This document shows, in pieces, positions 14,643 through 22,371 of a stretch of 64,000 nt of DNA. The DNA is from Hymenobacter pini (GTDB lineage Bacteria > Bacteroidota > Bacteroidia > Cytophagales > Hymenobacteraceae): assembly GCF_020421205.1 (NCBI RefSeq), contig NZ_JAIZZH010000003.1, positions 868,001 through 932,000 of the forward strand, in the 5' to 3' direction. A model generated the notes under the pieces. It saw only the letters and a list, made by a program, of their open reading frames with translations, did not search any database and was not told where the DNA came from. Each line of letters starts with the position of its first letter. Position 1 is the first letter of the stretch. The position numbers and the translations under genes were made by a program.

Positions 14643-16268
14643 TTAGCCAAAAATATCTCTTTTGAGTTCTTGATACACTTGCGTATCTGGCGTAACAAGC
14701 GGCACCAAATGGTCAATCATGAAGGCATCAGAGTTACTACCTATTTGCGTTACTCTTAGTAGCCTCCTTGCTGCTTGCCGAATGTGCTCACCTACCGACT
14801 TCCAATCATCACTAGGATTGCCACGGCCTGAGCTGTTTTGCAACGCTTGGGCACGTTCCGCTTGAAGAGTAGGCCACTGCTCTGGCTGACCTTGAACCTG
14901 GCAGAACTTTTCCAGAATTTCCTCATCAAGTAGATAAGCCTCTAAGTGGCGGCGAGAAAGAATTTTATTGCCTTGTGCAATGATTTCTTGGCGTTCAGGC
15001 TCGGTACAGTCATCCCGATCTACCACGAAGGTAGTTTGAACGCCTGGTAGAAATTGACTGAATACGCCACCCAGCAATGCAGCCTTGTCTTTCACTTCGT
15101 TGCTGCTGCCTACGGATAGAAAAACAGCATCTGGAAATTCATTGGCAAAAATGCCTGTGTAGCATCGAGCATCAAACTCTTTCTTCTTGGTCCCATTAGG
15201 GTCACCTTCACAGAAGAACACTTGAGTAGGTGCCACCAGATTAGCCATATCCCCAATGGCAATTTGAAAGTTCCGTTGCCAGAAGGCTCGGTTCGTCACC
15301 GCTGGTCGCATCACTACTGGCTGGTCGAAATCATGTTCACCGAAGTCGAGAAAAACAACGGTACCAGGATGAGCAACTTCCAACTCACGTGCCTTTCGCA
15401 TCATACCCGCTGAGTGAGTAGCAATCCATAATTGTGACTCTCCTGGTAGTGACCTATATAATTCTTCTAAGAGCGCCCCATGTACGTTAGTATTGACGTG
15501 AACTTCTGGCTCGTCAATACAATACACTGTGTTATTAAAGGCAGATGATTTAATAGCAAAATCAAGAACTAAATCAAATGCAGCTTTTTCGCCCGCTGAC
15601 AAATTTTTATAAGACCAATTCGATGAACTACCTTTTGTAAAATAGAAATTTCCATTACTCAATGGATCACCCAAGTTCATCAGAATAGCACCAGGAAGCA
15701 CTCTATTGAACGAGTCTCTTATTTTTCCTATTAGCCTTTCCCTTATCTGCGCTTTTGTTTCATGACCATTTGTATCTTCGAAAATATCTGACACAGCCTG
15801 AGCAACAAGCCTCTGATAATTACTAGAGACTCTAGTCTCTAAAGACATCATGTACCTTGGCTGCCCTTCATCTTTTGTTACATCACCCAACCTAGCCAAA
15901 CTCTTCAAAGTGAAATCAGGTTCATATCTATACCCAGTTCTGATATAGAATCTTGTATTTATATCATTATCAGAGTTTCTCCAATTGAATGGATGGGAAT
16001 CATAGAAGTTTACATTTATTTTTTCTTGTTCAAATATTCCCCAATGGCTACCAGAAGATGGATAGCCTGCTTTGCTGTAATAACCTTCTATTGGCCGAAA
16101 ATTATTGCTCACGACAGTTGCCATAGCATTAAATCCGTCGAATAAAGATGATTTACCAGAACCATTAGGCCCAACTAATACCACTAGCCGAGCAGTGGCA
16201 GGAATACCGGTAATCGTGAGGTCTGTGAACCGTCTGAACTCTTTGAGGCGAACTTCGCTAATGCGCAT
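14643..16268 (-). CDS. AAA ATPase with C-terminal TOPRIM/DUF4435-like domain (OLD-like)
   Basis: A 541-residue protein. The N-terminus is an SMC/ABC-type ATPase: Walker A GPNGSGKS at 33-40, an ABC-signature-like LSAGEK block near residue 222, Walker B YCIDEPEVH near 250, and the ATHSAG switch near 283. The C-terminal third has FFCEGDPNG, VVDRDD and RRHLEAYLLDEE, acidic blocks matching TOPRIM/DUF4435 nucleases of the OLD type. OLD-family enzymes are known in anti-phage defence, among them P2 Old, Gabija and related systems. In a prophage it likely acts against competing phages. AT-rich like its neighbour, and oriented against the phage genes. Confidence 0.82.
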   Translation of the reverse strand: MRISEVRLKEFRRFTDLTITGIPATARLVVLVGPNGSGKSSLFDGFNAMATVVSNNFRPIEGYYSKAGYPSSGSHWGIFEQEKINVNFYDSHPFNWRNSDNDINTRFYIRTGYRYEPDFTLKSLARLGDVTKDEGQPRYMMSLETRVSSNYQRLVAQAVSDIFEDTNGHETKAQIRERLIGKIRDSFNRVLPGAILMNLGDPLSNGNFYFTKGSSSNWSYKNLSAGEKAAFDLVLDFAIKSSAFNNTVYCIDEPEVHVNTNVHGALLEELYRSLPGESQLWIATHSAGMMRKARELEVAHPGTVVFLDFGEHDFDQPVVMRPAVTNRAFWQRNFQIAIGDMANLVAPTQVFFCEGDPNGTKKKEFDARCYTGIFANEFPDAVFLSVGSSNEVKDKAALLGGVFSQFLPGVQTTFVVDRDDCTEPERQEIIAQGNKILSRRHLEAYLLDEEILEKFCQVQGQPEQWPTLQAERAQALQNSSGRGNPSDDWKSVGEHIRQAARRLLRVTQIGSNSDAFMIDHLVPLVTPDTQVYQELKRDIFG

Positions 16269-16363
16269 AGTGGTGGGAAATGATAGCGGGTTGAACTAGC
16301 CCACTAGTTACCGTTCCTACTCTGCAAATCCACACACCTATGTATAATTGGTGACGTAAAACG

Positions 16364-16394
16364 TTGCTTTTTATACGCAAAGCCGCCACCTTTA
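16364..16394 (+). promoter_or_regulatory. Promoter of cassette RNA 1
   Basis: TTG at 16364, 20 nt, then CACCTTTA at 16387-16394, then 4 nt and the first base of RNA helix P1. The second locus has the same TTG, the same 20-nt gap, CACCTTTG and the same 4 nt. This fits the Bacteroidota -33/-7 pattern. Confidence 0.65.
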
Positions 16395-16395
16395 C

Positions 16396-16589
16396 CCCGC
16401 TAAACCAACACAGTGGAAGACTGCCACTCTAATCCCAGTCGGGGTACCAAGAGTGGCGTTTTCATTTCCGGGTAATCCAGTCTGTCATCACGGCAAAGGC
16501 TGGAAAGAGGGGGGTATCCGTGAGGACCCCAAAGCAACACACTGTGTTGGTTTAGCACCTCTTTCCCGCCGAAGCCGTGTTTTCTTTTT
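16396..16589 (+). ncRNA. Structured RNA 1 (pseudoknot plus terminator) upstream of gene A
   Basis: A 190-nt intergenic element. P1 pairs GCTAAACCAACACAGTG (16399-16415) with its perfect complement at 16540-16556. Between them are P2 (GCCACTCT 16423-16430 with AGAGTGGC 16450-16457, capped by a small stem with an AGTCG loop) and P4 (GGGGT.TCC/GGACCCC, 16511-16530). Helix H pairs 16489-16510 with 16558-16579: CACGGC, GGC, GG and AAAGAGG match their partners, leaving a central mismatch. P1 and H interlock as a pseudoknot. A T-rich tract (16579-16589) follows H, so H is also a terminator. The P1 3' strand can instead pair GCTAAACC at 16600-16607, the start of gene A. A homologous RNA is at 31271. 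No known RNA family was recognised. Confidence 0.75.
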
Positions 16590-16597
16590 CATGCGCT

Positions 16598-16942
16598 ATG
16601 CTAAACCGCACTGAAAAGCAGCAACCCCGCATACCAGTGTATGCGACGCACCCCACCACCAGGCAGACGCTCGACGTCTCCTTCCTGTTCGAGTACCTCG
16701 AACGCCGCTACGGCCGCATTGCGCCGGGCGAGGCCGGCCCCGACCTCCGGGAGCTATGCCAGCTAGAGAGCCAGGCCCACGACGACCTGCTCTACTTCCA
16801 CACCATGCCCGACGAGGAGCGCAGCTACCACGACTTGCAAGAGGCCAACCGCCACGCCGTGGATGCCAAGGTGCTGTGGGAGGAAATGGCCCTCTCCATA
16901 GCGGAAGCACCGTGCAAGTCCCCGCGGGGCACCCGCCCATGA
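16598..16942 (+). CDS. Cassette 1 gene A, function unknown
   Basis: A 114-residue protein. The ATG at 16598 is chosen because it aligns with the start of the related gene at 31484 and is the point where RNA complementarity begins; a GTG at 16577 in the RNA terminator is less likely. Residues 17-45 (VYATHPTTRQTLDVSFLFEYLERRYG) match paralogues at 31484 (VKDPITGHELDMQPLLKLLHERY) and 27526 (VDPITHMTIDVRPIVLLLHQKY). The shared core is a beta hairpin then a helix; the rest is helical with Glu/His-rich parts. It overlaps gene B by ATGA. Not recognised as any toxin or repressor family. Confidence 0.7.
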   Translation: MLNRTEKQQPRIPVYATHPTTRQTLDVSFLFEYLERRYGRIAPGEAGPDLRELCQLESQAHDDLLYFHTMPDEERSYHDLQEANRHAVDAKVLWEEMALSIAEAPCKSPRGTRP

Positions 16943-17157
16943 GTGCCGCCCTCGCCCTGGTGCCCGAGCCGGAGCGCCCCAGCTTGCAGCGCTGGCTTCA
17001 AAACGTAGGCCCCGAGGAAGCCGGCGTAACGCTGCTGTGGTTTGCCGAGCAGGCCCTGGCCAGCCCCAAGCCTCACCAGGCCCGCGGCCAGCTCTACGGC
17101 CTCGGCTATGCCCAAGTGCTAGAATTGGCCCAGGCCCTACTGGCCGAAGCCGTGTAA
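16939..17157 (+). CDS. Cassette 1 gene B, function unknown
   Basis: A 72-residue helical, Leu/Ala-rich protein overlapping gene A by four bases. Its end (GYAQVLELAQALLAEA) resembles the end of the matching gene in cassette 2 (GYQQLLLGLLDLADAADA at 31771-32064), although the two are otherwise diverged. No motif recognised. Conserved order A-B-C in both cassettes supports it as a gene. Confidence 0.6.
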   Translation: MSAALALVPEPERPSLQRWLQNVGPEEAGVTLLWFAEQALASPKPHQARGQLYGLGYAQVLELAQALLAEAV

Positions 17158-17184
17158 TTCACGTCGTCTTATCCCCTGCTACAT

Positions 17185-17385
17185 ATGGCAACCCAAGAAC
17201 CCGCCGATGCCACGCCCAACCTGCCCCTCGTGCAGCCGGCCGGCATCACTCAGCAAGAAATCTGGCTCCTCTGTGAGCGGTATGGTGTGGAGTTCACCCC
17301 TCCCACCGCCCGCGACTATCAGCTCTTCGGCACCATCAAGGCCCTGGAGGAATTGGTAGAGCACTTGGGCCACCGCCCCCGCTAA
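17185..17385 (+). CDS. Cassette 1 gene C, function unknown
   Basis: A 66-residue protein that is strongly similar to the cassette 2 protein at 32067-32267: both share NLPLV, WLLCERYG, FTPPTARD and IKALEEL.EHLGHRPR. The N-terminus (ATQEPADATPNL) is disordered and the rest is a compact helical domain. Most of its length is identical between the two copies, the best conservation in the cassette. It is followed by a terminator at 17389-17423. Function unknown; small size and conservation suit a regulator or a partner of A. Confidence 0.65.
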   Translation: MATQEPADATPNLPLVQPAGITQQEIWLLCERYGVEFTPPTARDYQLFGTIKALEELVEHLGHRPR

Positions 17386-17388
17386 CTG

Positions 17389-17423
17389 AAAAGCCCCACT
17401 GCTATGCTGTAGTGGGGCTTTTT
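17389..17423 (+). terminator. Terminator after cassette 1 genes A-B-C
   Basis: AAAAGCCCCACT and AGTGGGGCTTTTT arms with a loop, followed by T. It separates A-B-C from the Fic gene. Confidence 0.85.
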
Positions 17424-17469
17424 CTTGCTAGCTTGTTCACCCCTTACTACACTATCCTTCTCCTACCCA

Positions 17470-18870
17470 ATGGAAAAATATTCCGAAGTGACAGAAGCCA
17501 TGCTGGAGCGCATCGATGCCATGAAACTGGAAATCGATGCGCTACGGCCCCTCAAGCCAGAACAGGAAGCCCGCATCTTCCAGAAGTTTCGCCTCGACTG
17601 GAACTACAATTCCAACTCAATTGAAGGCAATAAGCTCACCTACGGCGAAACTGCCGCCTTCCTGATGGAGGGACTTACCGCCAAGGGCAAGCCCCTCAAA
17701 GACCACCTCGACATCAAAGGCCATAATGAAGCCATTGACTACCTGATTCAACTGCAAAAGCAGGATGCCGAGCTTACGGAAATGGACATCCGGGCACTGC
17801 ATAAGATGATTCTGGTAGAGCCTTACCAAAGTGCCGCCCAAACTGCCGATGGCCAACCTACCACCAAAACTATCCGTCTGGGCGAGTACAAATCAATGCC
17901 CAACCATGTGCAAACGGTTACCGGTGCAGTTCACTACTATGCATCCGTAGAAGACACTCCTATCATGATGCGGGAGCTAATTGAGTGGTACCGCACCAAT
18001 CGGGACACCATGCACCCGCTGGTGCTCTCGACGCTGTTTCACCACAAATTTGTCAGCATCCACCCCTTTGATGATGGAAACGGCCGCATGACCCGGCTAC
18101 TTTCAAACCTCATATTGATGAAGGCGGGCTTTCCCCCTCTTGTTATTCGACAGGATGAGAAAGGAGAGTATTATGGTGTACTCAGCCAAGCAGATGCCGG
18201 TGAATTTGAGCCACTCATTCAGCATTTTGCAGAACGTCTCATTCGCTCCTTGGATACCTATTTGCGTGGCGCTAGAGGAGAGGATATTTCTGATGCGTCT
18301 GATATTGATAAAGAGCTAGCGCTTTTTGTTGCGAGCTTTAGTGAAGAAGAGATATCTAAAGAACCTTTGACAAAAGAAAATTTGATACTTTCTATCGACA
18401 AATGCGTAATACCACTACTGAGAATAATAATAGAAAAAGGCAGAAAGATAAACTCATTATTCTTTGAAAATAACTCACAGATAGTTACAATGAATATGTC
18501 TTCAAACGGAGGAATACATGAAAGAAGCGAATATCAAGAAGTTAATACAGAAAATTTTTACAATACATGGTTAAGCCAACCTATACACAATGTCTCATTA
18601 GAAACATTTAAAAAACTCAAAAAAACTCAAAAACTAAGAATAATATTTTCATACTTTAACAATGGATTTAAAGCAAATGAAAACACAAAACCCATTTCTA
18701 ATTATATAATTTTCGACTTCAACACTTCACATTATTCCATTAACACAAAAAGCAAAAGCTTAAAAAAGCACTATCCTCAACACTTAACCTCTGCTGATCT
18801 ATCATTCTTAGTTGAGTCTTTTTTAAGAGAAGTCATGGATAGCATTAAAGCAGTTGTAGCTTCGTCATAG
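17470..18870 (+). CDS. Fic-family protein (AMP-transferase type) with AT-rich C-terminal extension
   Basis: The ATG at 17470 (MEKYSEVTE) gives 466 residues. The Fic active-site loop HPFDDGNGR is at residues 198-206, with His198 the catalytic base. The N-terminal inhibitory motif (S/T)xxxE(G/N) is SNSIEG at 48-53, so it is a self-inhibited class II Fic protein. Fic enzymes usually transfer AMP or another nucleotide part to Ser, Thr or Tyr of target proteins. From about nt 18280 the sequence becomes much richer in A and T, and residues 270-466 (with GRKINSLFFEN) look unrelated to the first half. It may be a fused target-recognition domain. It is likely cargo of cassette 1: a host takeover or defence toxin. 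Confidence 0.88.
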   Translation: MEKYSEVTEAMLERIDAMKLEIDALRPLKPEQEARIFQKFRLDWNYNSNSIEGNKLTYGETAAFLMEGLTAKGKPLKDHLDIKGHNEAIDYLIQLQKQDAELTEMDIRALHKMILVEPYQSAAQTADGQPTTKTIRLGEYKSMPNHVQTVTGAVHYYASVEDTPIMMRELIEWYRTNRDTMHPLVLSTLFHHKFVSIHPFDDGNGRMTRLLSNLILMKAGFPPLVIRQDEKGEYYGVLSQADAGEFEPLIQHFAERLIRSLDTYLRGARGEDISDASDIDKELALFVASFSEEEISKEPLTKENLILSIDKCVIPLLRIIIEKGRKINSLFFENNSQIVTMNMSSNGGIHERSEYQEVNTENFYNTWLSQPIHNVSLETFKKLKKTQKLRIIFSYFNNGFKANENTKPISNYIIFDFNTSHYSINTKSKSLKKHYPQHLTSADLSFLVESFLREVMDSIKAVVASS

Positions 18871-18873
18871 TGG

Positions 18874-18904
18874 AAAAGCCCCTCCCCACCGGAGGGGCTT
18901 TTTT
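18874..18904 (+). terminator. Terminator after Fic gene
   Basis: AAAAGCCCCTCC paired with GGAGGGGCTTTTTT; the fourth phage GTGTCC element begins at its last T. Confidence 0.88.
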
Positions 18905-18941
18905 GTGTCCTTTTTCACCGCAGTGCTGCGCGGGAGCTTTG
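18905..18941 (+). promoter_or_regulatory. Phage GYGTCC-N25-GCTTTG element, copy 4
   Basis: GTGTCC at 18905-18910 and GCTTTG at 18936-18941, identical spacing to the other copies. It directly follows a terminator and precedes the tail module, the first gene of which starts at 18963. Confidence 0.62.
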
Positions 18942-18962
18942 GGAAAACAACTTCCCAACCGC

Positions 18963-19772
18963 ATGCATGATATCCAGATTGATGGCCGGCAGCGCACTGC
19001 GCCCGACTGTTGGAATGCCCTCACCCGAAAGGAACTGCTCACCGTGGTGCGGCTGCTCTACAGCCCCACCCGCACCAAGATGGACTTGCGGCTGCGGCTG
19101 CTCTGCGTGGTGCTGGCCCTGCCGCTCCCCCGCTTGCTGGCTTTTACTGAGGTGCAACTGGCCCAGCTCCTTTGGCTGACCGACTTCATTTTCGCCGGCA
19201 ACGAGCTGACTAAGCAGCTGCTGCCATCCGTGCAGCTTCTCTGGAGCAAGGGCCCGGCCCGCACCTACTTTGGCCCCCGCGACAGCCTGCGGAACGTGCG
19301 GTTTGCCGAGTTCATCTTCGCCGACTCCTACTTCGTGCGCTACACCCAGCAGCCCACGCCGGAACTGCTCAATAAGCTGGTGGCCGTGCTCTACCGGCCG
19401 CAGCGCCGGAACTACAACCCGCACTCCTCGGAGTACGCCGGTGACCGGCGCGAGGACTTCAACGAGCACCTTATCGAGCACCGCAGCCGCCATTTGGCGC
19501 GGCTGCCGGACAAAACAAAGCTGGCTGTATTTGTCTGGTACGCCGGCTGCCGGGAGCAAATGGCCCATCTCTACCCGTTGGTGTTTACGCCCCAAACCCA
19601 GGAAGAAGCCTCGGAGAAGGGCTGGGACTACGTGCTGCGCGAAATGAGTGGAGGGGCCTTCGGGACGGTAGAGTCCACCGGCCGGCAGAACCTGCACATG
19701 GTGCTGGCCAAGATGCAGGATGATCTGGAAGCCGCCGAGCGAATTCGTGAACAACAACGCAATCAGTCGTAG
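18963..19772 (+). CDS. Phage protein of unknown function at head of tail module
   Basis: The ATG at 18963 (MHDIQIDG) gives 269 residues; an earlier in-frame start lies in the terminator. The first 100 residues are hydrophobic-helical (LRLLCVVLALPLPRLLAF), and the later part is mixed and Tyr/Arg rich (YRPQRRNYNPHSSEYAGDRREDF). The hydrophobic part is not a clean signal peptide. It is the first gene after the phage element, with the next starting 2 bp after its stop, so all tail genes here form one operon. No family recognised; a tail or chaperone role is inferred from position. Confidence 0.6.
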   Translation: MHDIQIDGRQRTAPDCWNALTRKELLTVVRLLYSPTRTKMDLRLRLLCVVLALPLPRLLAFTEVQLAQLLWLTDFIFAGNELTKQLLPSVQLLWSKGPARTYFGPRDSLRNVRFAEFIFADSYFVRYTQQPTPELLNKLVAVLYRPQRRNYNPHSSEYAGDRREDFNEHLIEHRSRHLARLPDKTKLAVFVWYAGCREQMAHLYPLVFTPQTQEEASEKGWDYVLREMSGGAFGTVESTGRQNLHMVLAKMQDDLEAAERIREQQRNQS

Positions 19773-19774
19773 CC

Positions 19775-20305
19775 ATGCGCCACCAACAATACTCCAATAT
19801 GGGCCGGGAGCTGGCCCGCCGCCACCAGGACATTCAGCACTCGGATACCAAGTGCCGGTTCCTGCGCATCCTCATCAGCACCGACCCCATTCAGAAGCAG
19901 CTCGACCTTTCCGACTTCTACAACAGCCTCCGCAACACGCTGGACTTACCGGCCGACAAAGCCGCAATGGTGCTGGAAAACTACCAGGCCGACTACGACG
20001 ACAACCAGGGCGATGCTTACTACAAGTTCCACCACAGTTCCTTTATCGTGCTCAAACTGGTCGAGGCCGGCAACTACGAGGCCCGCGACCAGGCCATCGA
20101 CGAAACCGAGCGGATCGGTGAGGAACTGATGGCCGCTTACATCGAGCAGCTCACTGAGGCCGGGATGTACATCACGCCGGCCGATGTGATGCAGGAGGCC
20201 GTGGGCCCCATTGCCGGCCAGTTCGTCGGCTGCCGCTTCAACTATGTATTCCGCAGCTCTGCCCGGCAGGCGCTGACTTATAACTCCGATAAATTCTTAG
20301 ACTGA
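19775..20305 (+). CDS. Phage protein of unknown function, tail module
   Basis: A 176-residue mostly helical protein that starts 2 bp after the preceding stop and shares one base with the next start. It has Tyr/Asp-rich helices (YQADYDDNQGDAYYKF) and a beta-like segment near the end (GCRFNYVFRSSARQA). It is not recognised as a known family. Its place between the first tail-module gene and the SprB-repeat protein suggests a minor tail component or assembly factor. Confidence 0.55.
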   Translation: MRHQQYSNMGRELARRHQDIQHSDTKCRFLRILISTDPIQKQLDLSDFYNSLRNTLDLPADKAAMVLENYQADYDDNQGDAYYKFHHSSFIVLKLVEAGNYEARDQAIDETERIGEELMAAYIEQLTEAGMYITPADVMQEAVGPIAGQFVGCRFNYVFRSSARQALTYNSDKFLD

Positions 20306-22371
20306 TGGCAGGCGAGCGTTTAGCACAGCAGTACGTTTTCATGCAACCCGACCAGCTAGAAACTGGTGACTGGGTTAAAATCTGGATGGATGGCCAGTAC
20401 TACCAGTTCACGGCTTTTCGAGGTGGCTCACTGCCCCCGGTGGACGTTGACACCATCTTCAACGCCAACTATCAGCAGTCGAACGGTAACGAAATCGTTA
20501 TTCAGTCGGCCATGTACGTGGTACAGCAGGCCATTGCAAAGTACAGCCTGCCGTACACGGTGAAGGAAAACCGAGCCCCACCCGGTGGGCCGCTGGGTAA
20601 CTACTTGCAGGGCTTCATCGTGGTGGCCAATCTCTACGACCCACGGTATGATTTCCAGCCAGGCCAGCGCAACCGGCCGGGGCCGTTCGACTTCAATTTC
20701 CAGCCCATCAATACGATCCGGCCGGTTGTTGTTGATCAGACCATCACGCCGGCTGGCATCTTCGGCTCGGCTACGGGTTCTATCGTGCTGGCGGCTAGTA
20801 ACGGCACCAACGGGGTATACACCTACACCTGGGCGGATGGGCCCACCACCGCCAGCCGCAACGGCCTGCTCTCGGCCCGGTACACCTGCGTCGTGGCTGA
20901 CTCCAGCGGAGCCAGCACCACCGTCACCATTCTGGTAAAGCAGGACGCGCAGCTCACGGCCGTAGTCGACCAACAGGAAGATGACGTGCAGCTGCTCGTA
21001 TCGGGTGGACTGGCTCCCTACACCTATTTGTGGGAGGATGGCACCACCGATGCAGGCCGGCTGAACCTGGCTCCGGGCAACTACTCCTGTACCATCACGG
21101 ATGTGCGGGGGGCTACGACGGAAGTGGCCGTTACGATTACGCCCTACCGGTTTTACTTCTCCCAAAACCCGATTCTGTTGTCGGTGGATGCCGGCGACGA
21201 CTACCGGGCCGACCCGACTACCAAACCGAACTTGTCCTTCGTGTGCGAGGTGCTCATTGAGCCGGTGTACATGAGCGGCGAGTTTGTGCGCGTCGGGGAG
21301 GCTATTGAGCAGCCGGCTGACCGTAACGGCCGCACGGATTTCGAGGTGCAGGTTCTGCTCGATGCGTACCTGCAAGAACACCTGCCCGCCCTGAACCAAA
21401 CCGTTATTACCCGCGCTGACTCACTTTTTAAGCGGTTTTACCTGCGGTGGTGGGAACGTTCCGGCACTCCGGTGGAGGATGGTGCTCAAACCGTACAGCA
21501 GCAGAACTACGTGCTGCTGGGCGGGCTAGATTACTACGAGTTTGCGGCCCGCACCTGGTTCAGCACGTATCAGGCGGCTATCAAGCCGTTCCTTACCTGG
21601 CAGCCCAACAACCGGAAGGTGTACAACGACCAGCCCGAGTACCTGTACTTCATGGCCGATTCGTTTGCGCTGACCTCATTTTCGGTGCGCGTGAACGTGG
21701 TGTGCTCGGATGGCAGCAAGGAATCGTTCGAAGCCTACACCTACCAGAGCCCGCGCCGCTACGAGGTGTTCTGCCTGCCGGTCGGCTACGTAGGGCTGGG
21801 CCTGGACCAGTACGAGTCGGCTACGCGCCGGGTGCTGTCGTGGTCGGTGCAGGTGCTGAACCCGAATGGCGTACCTATATCGGAGCAGCGCACTTACCTC
21901 CTCAACTACAAATACGCGGCCGAAAAGCGGTATTTTCTCTATACAAACTCGCTTGGTGGGCTTGATACGCTGCCGTGTACCGGGGAAGCCAAAGCGGTGC
22001 TGAACCCAACCCGCGAGGAGGTAGAACGAGGGCCCGACCCACGCTACGACCCGCTGCTCGGTGACCGGGTGGCCGTGAGCAACTCGGGCGGGCTGACGAT
22101 GACCTGCGTGACTGGTCTGCTGTCGCGGGCGGAAATGGCCGGGCTACAGGACTTCCTATTAAGCACCCGCATCACGCTTCAGCGTAATGGGTTCTACTGG
22201 CCCGGCACGCTGAAGGCCAAGGCGCTGGAAGCCTACAACGGCAGCGATACAGCCCGCCAGTACGAGTTTGATTTCATTCTGCCGCAGCAACGCTTGTTTA
22301 CGCCCCGTTTGCCGCAGGTATCGGTGCTGAACACTAAACCGGTTACGGCCGGAGAAGGGGGGCAGCCATGA
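20305..22371 (+). CDS. Large phage tail protein with two SprB-like repeats
   Basis: A 688-residue protein. Near residues 149-211 and 226-281 lie two beta repeats of the SprB type: the second has GGLAPYTYLWEDGTT, NLAPGNYSCTITD and RGATTE, matching the known pattern GG-PYtYsWsnG...nLpaGtYtvtVtD. SprB repeats come from gliding-motility adhesins and other surface proteins of Bacteroidota. The C-terminal 350 residues are beta-rich with many Tyr and no further repeats. It overlaps the next gene by four bases. Its position upstream of the tape measure suggests a tail or tip protein; the SprB domains may be a binding module borrowed from the host. Confidence 0.7.
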   Translation: MAGERLAQQYVFMQPDQLETGDWVKIWMDGQYYQFTAFRGGSLPPVDVDTIFNANYQQSNGNEIVIQSAMYVVQQAIAKYSLPYTVKENRAPPGGPLGNYLQGFIVVANLYDPRYDFQPGQRNRPGPFDFNFQPINTIRPVVVDQTITPAGIFGSATGSIVLAASNGTNGVYTYTWADGPTTASRNGLLSARYTCVVADSSGASTTVTILVKQDAQLTAVVDQQEDDVQLLVSGGLAPYTYLWEDGTTDAGRLNLAPGNYSCTITDVRGATTEVAVTITPYRFYFSQNPILLSVDAGDDYRADPTTKPNLSFVCEVLIEPVYMSGEFVRVGEAIEQPADRNGRTDFEVQVLLDAYLQEHLPALNQTVITRADSLFKRFYLRWWERSGTPVEDGAQTVQQQNYVLLGGLDYYEFAARTWFSTYQAAIKPFLTWQPNNRKVYNDQPEYLYFMADSFALTSFSVRVNVVCSDGSKESFEAYTYQSPRRYEVFCLPVGYVGLGLDQYESATRRVLSWSVQVLNPNGVPISEQRTYLLNYKYAAEKRYFLYTNSLGGLDTLPCTGEAKAVLNPTREEVERGPDPRYDPLLGDRVAVSNSGGLTMTCVTGLLSRAEMAGLQDFLLSTRITLQRNGFYWPGTLKAKALEAYNGSDTARQYEFDFILPQQRLFTPRLPQVSVLNTKPVTAGEGGQP

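Noticed and set aside
16396..16589. Retron msr/msd or group II intron
   Set aside because: No reverse transcriptase or maturase lies near either RNA, and the helix order does not match domain V or retron inverted-repeat layout.
16396..17157. Type III toxin-antitoxin (ToxIN) with RNA antitoxin
   Set aside because: The layout RNA-terminator-gene is alike, but there are no tandem RNA repeats, and gene A is not ToxN-like. Kept only as an analogy.
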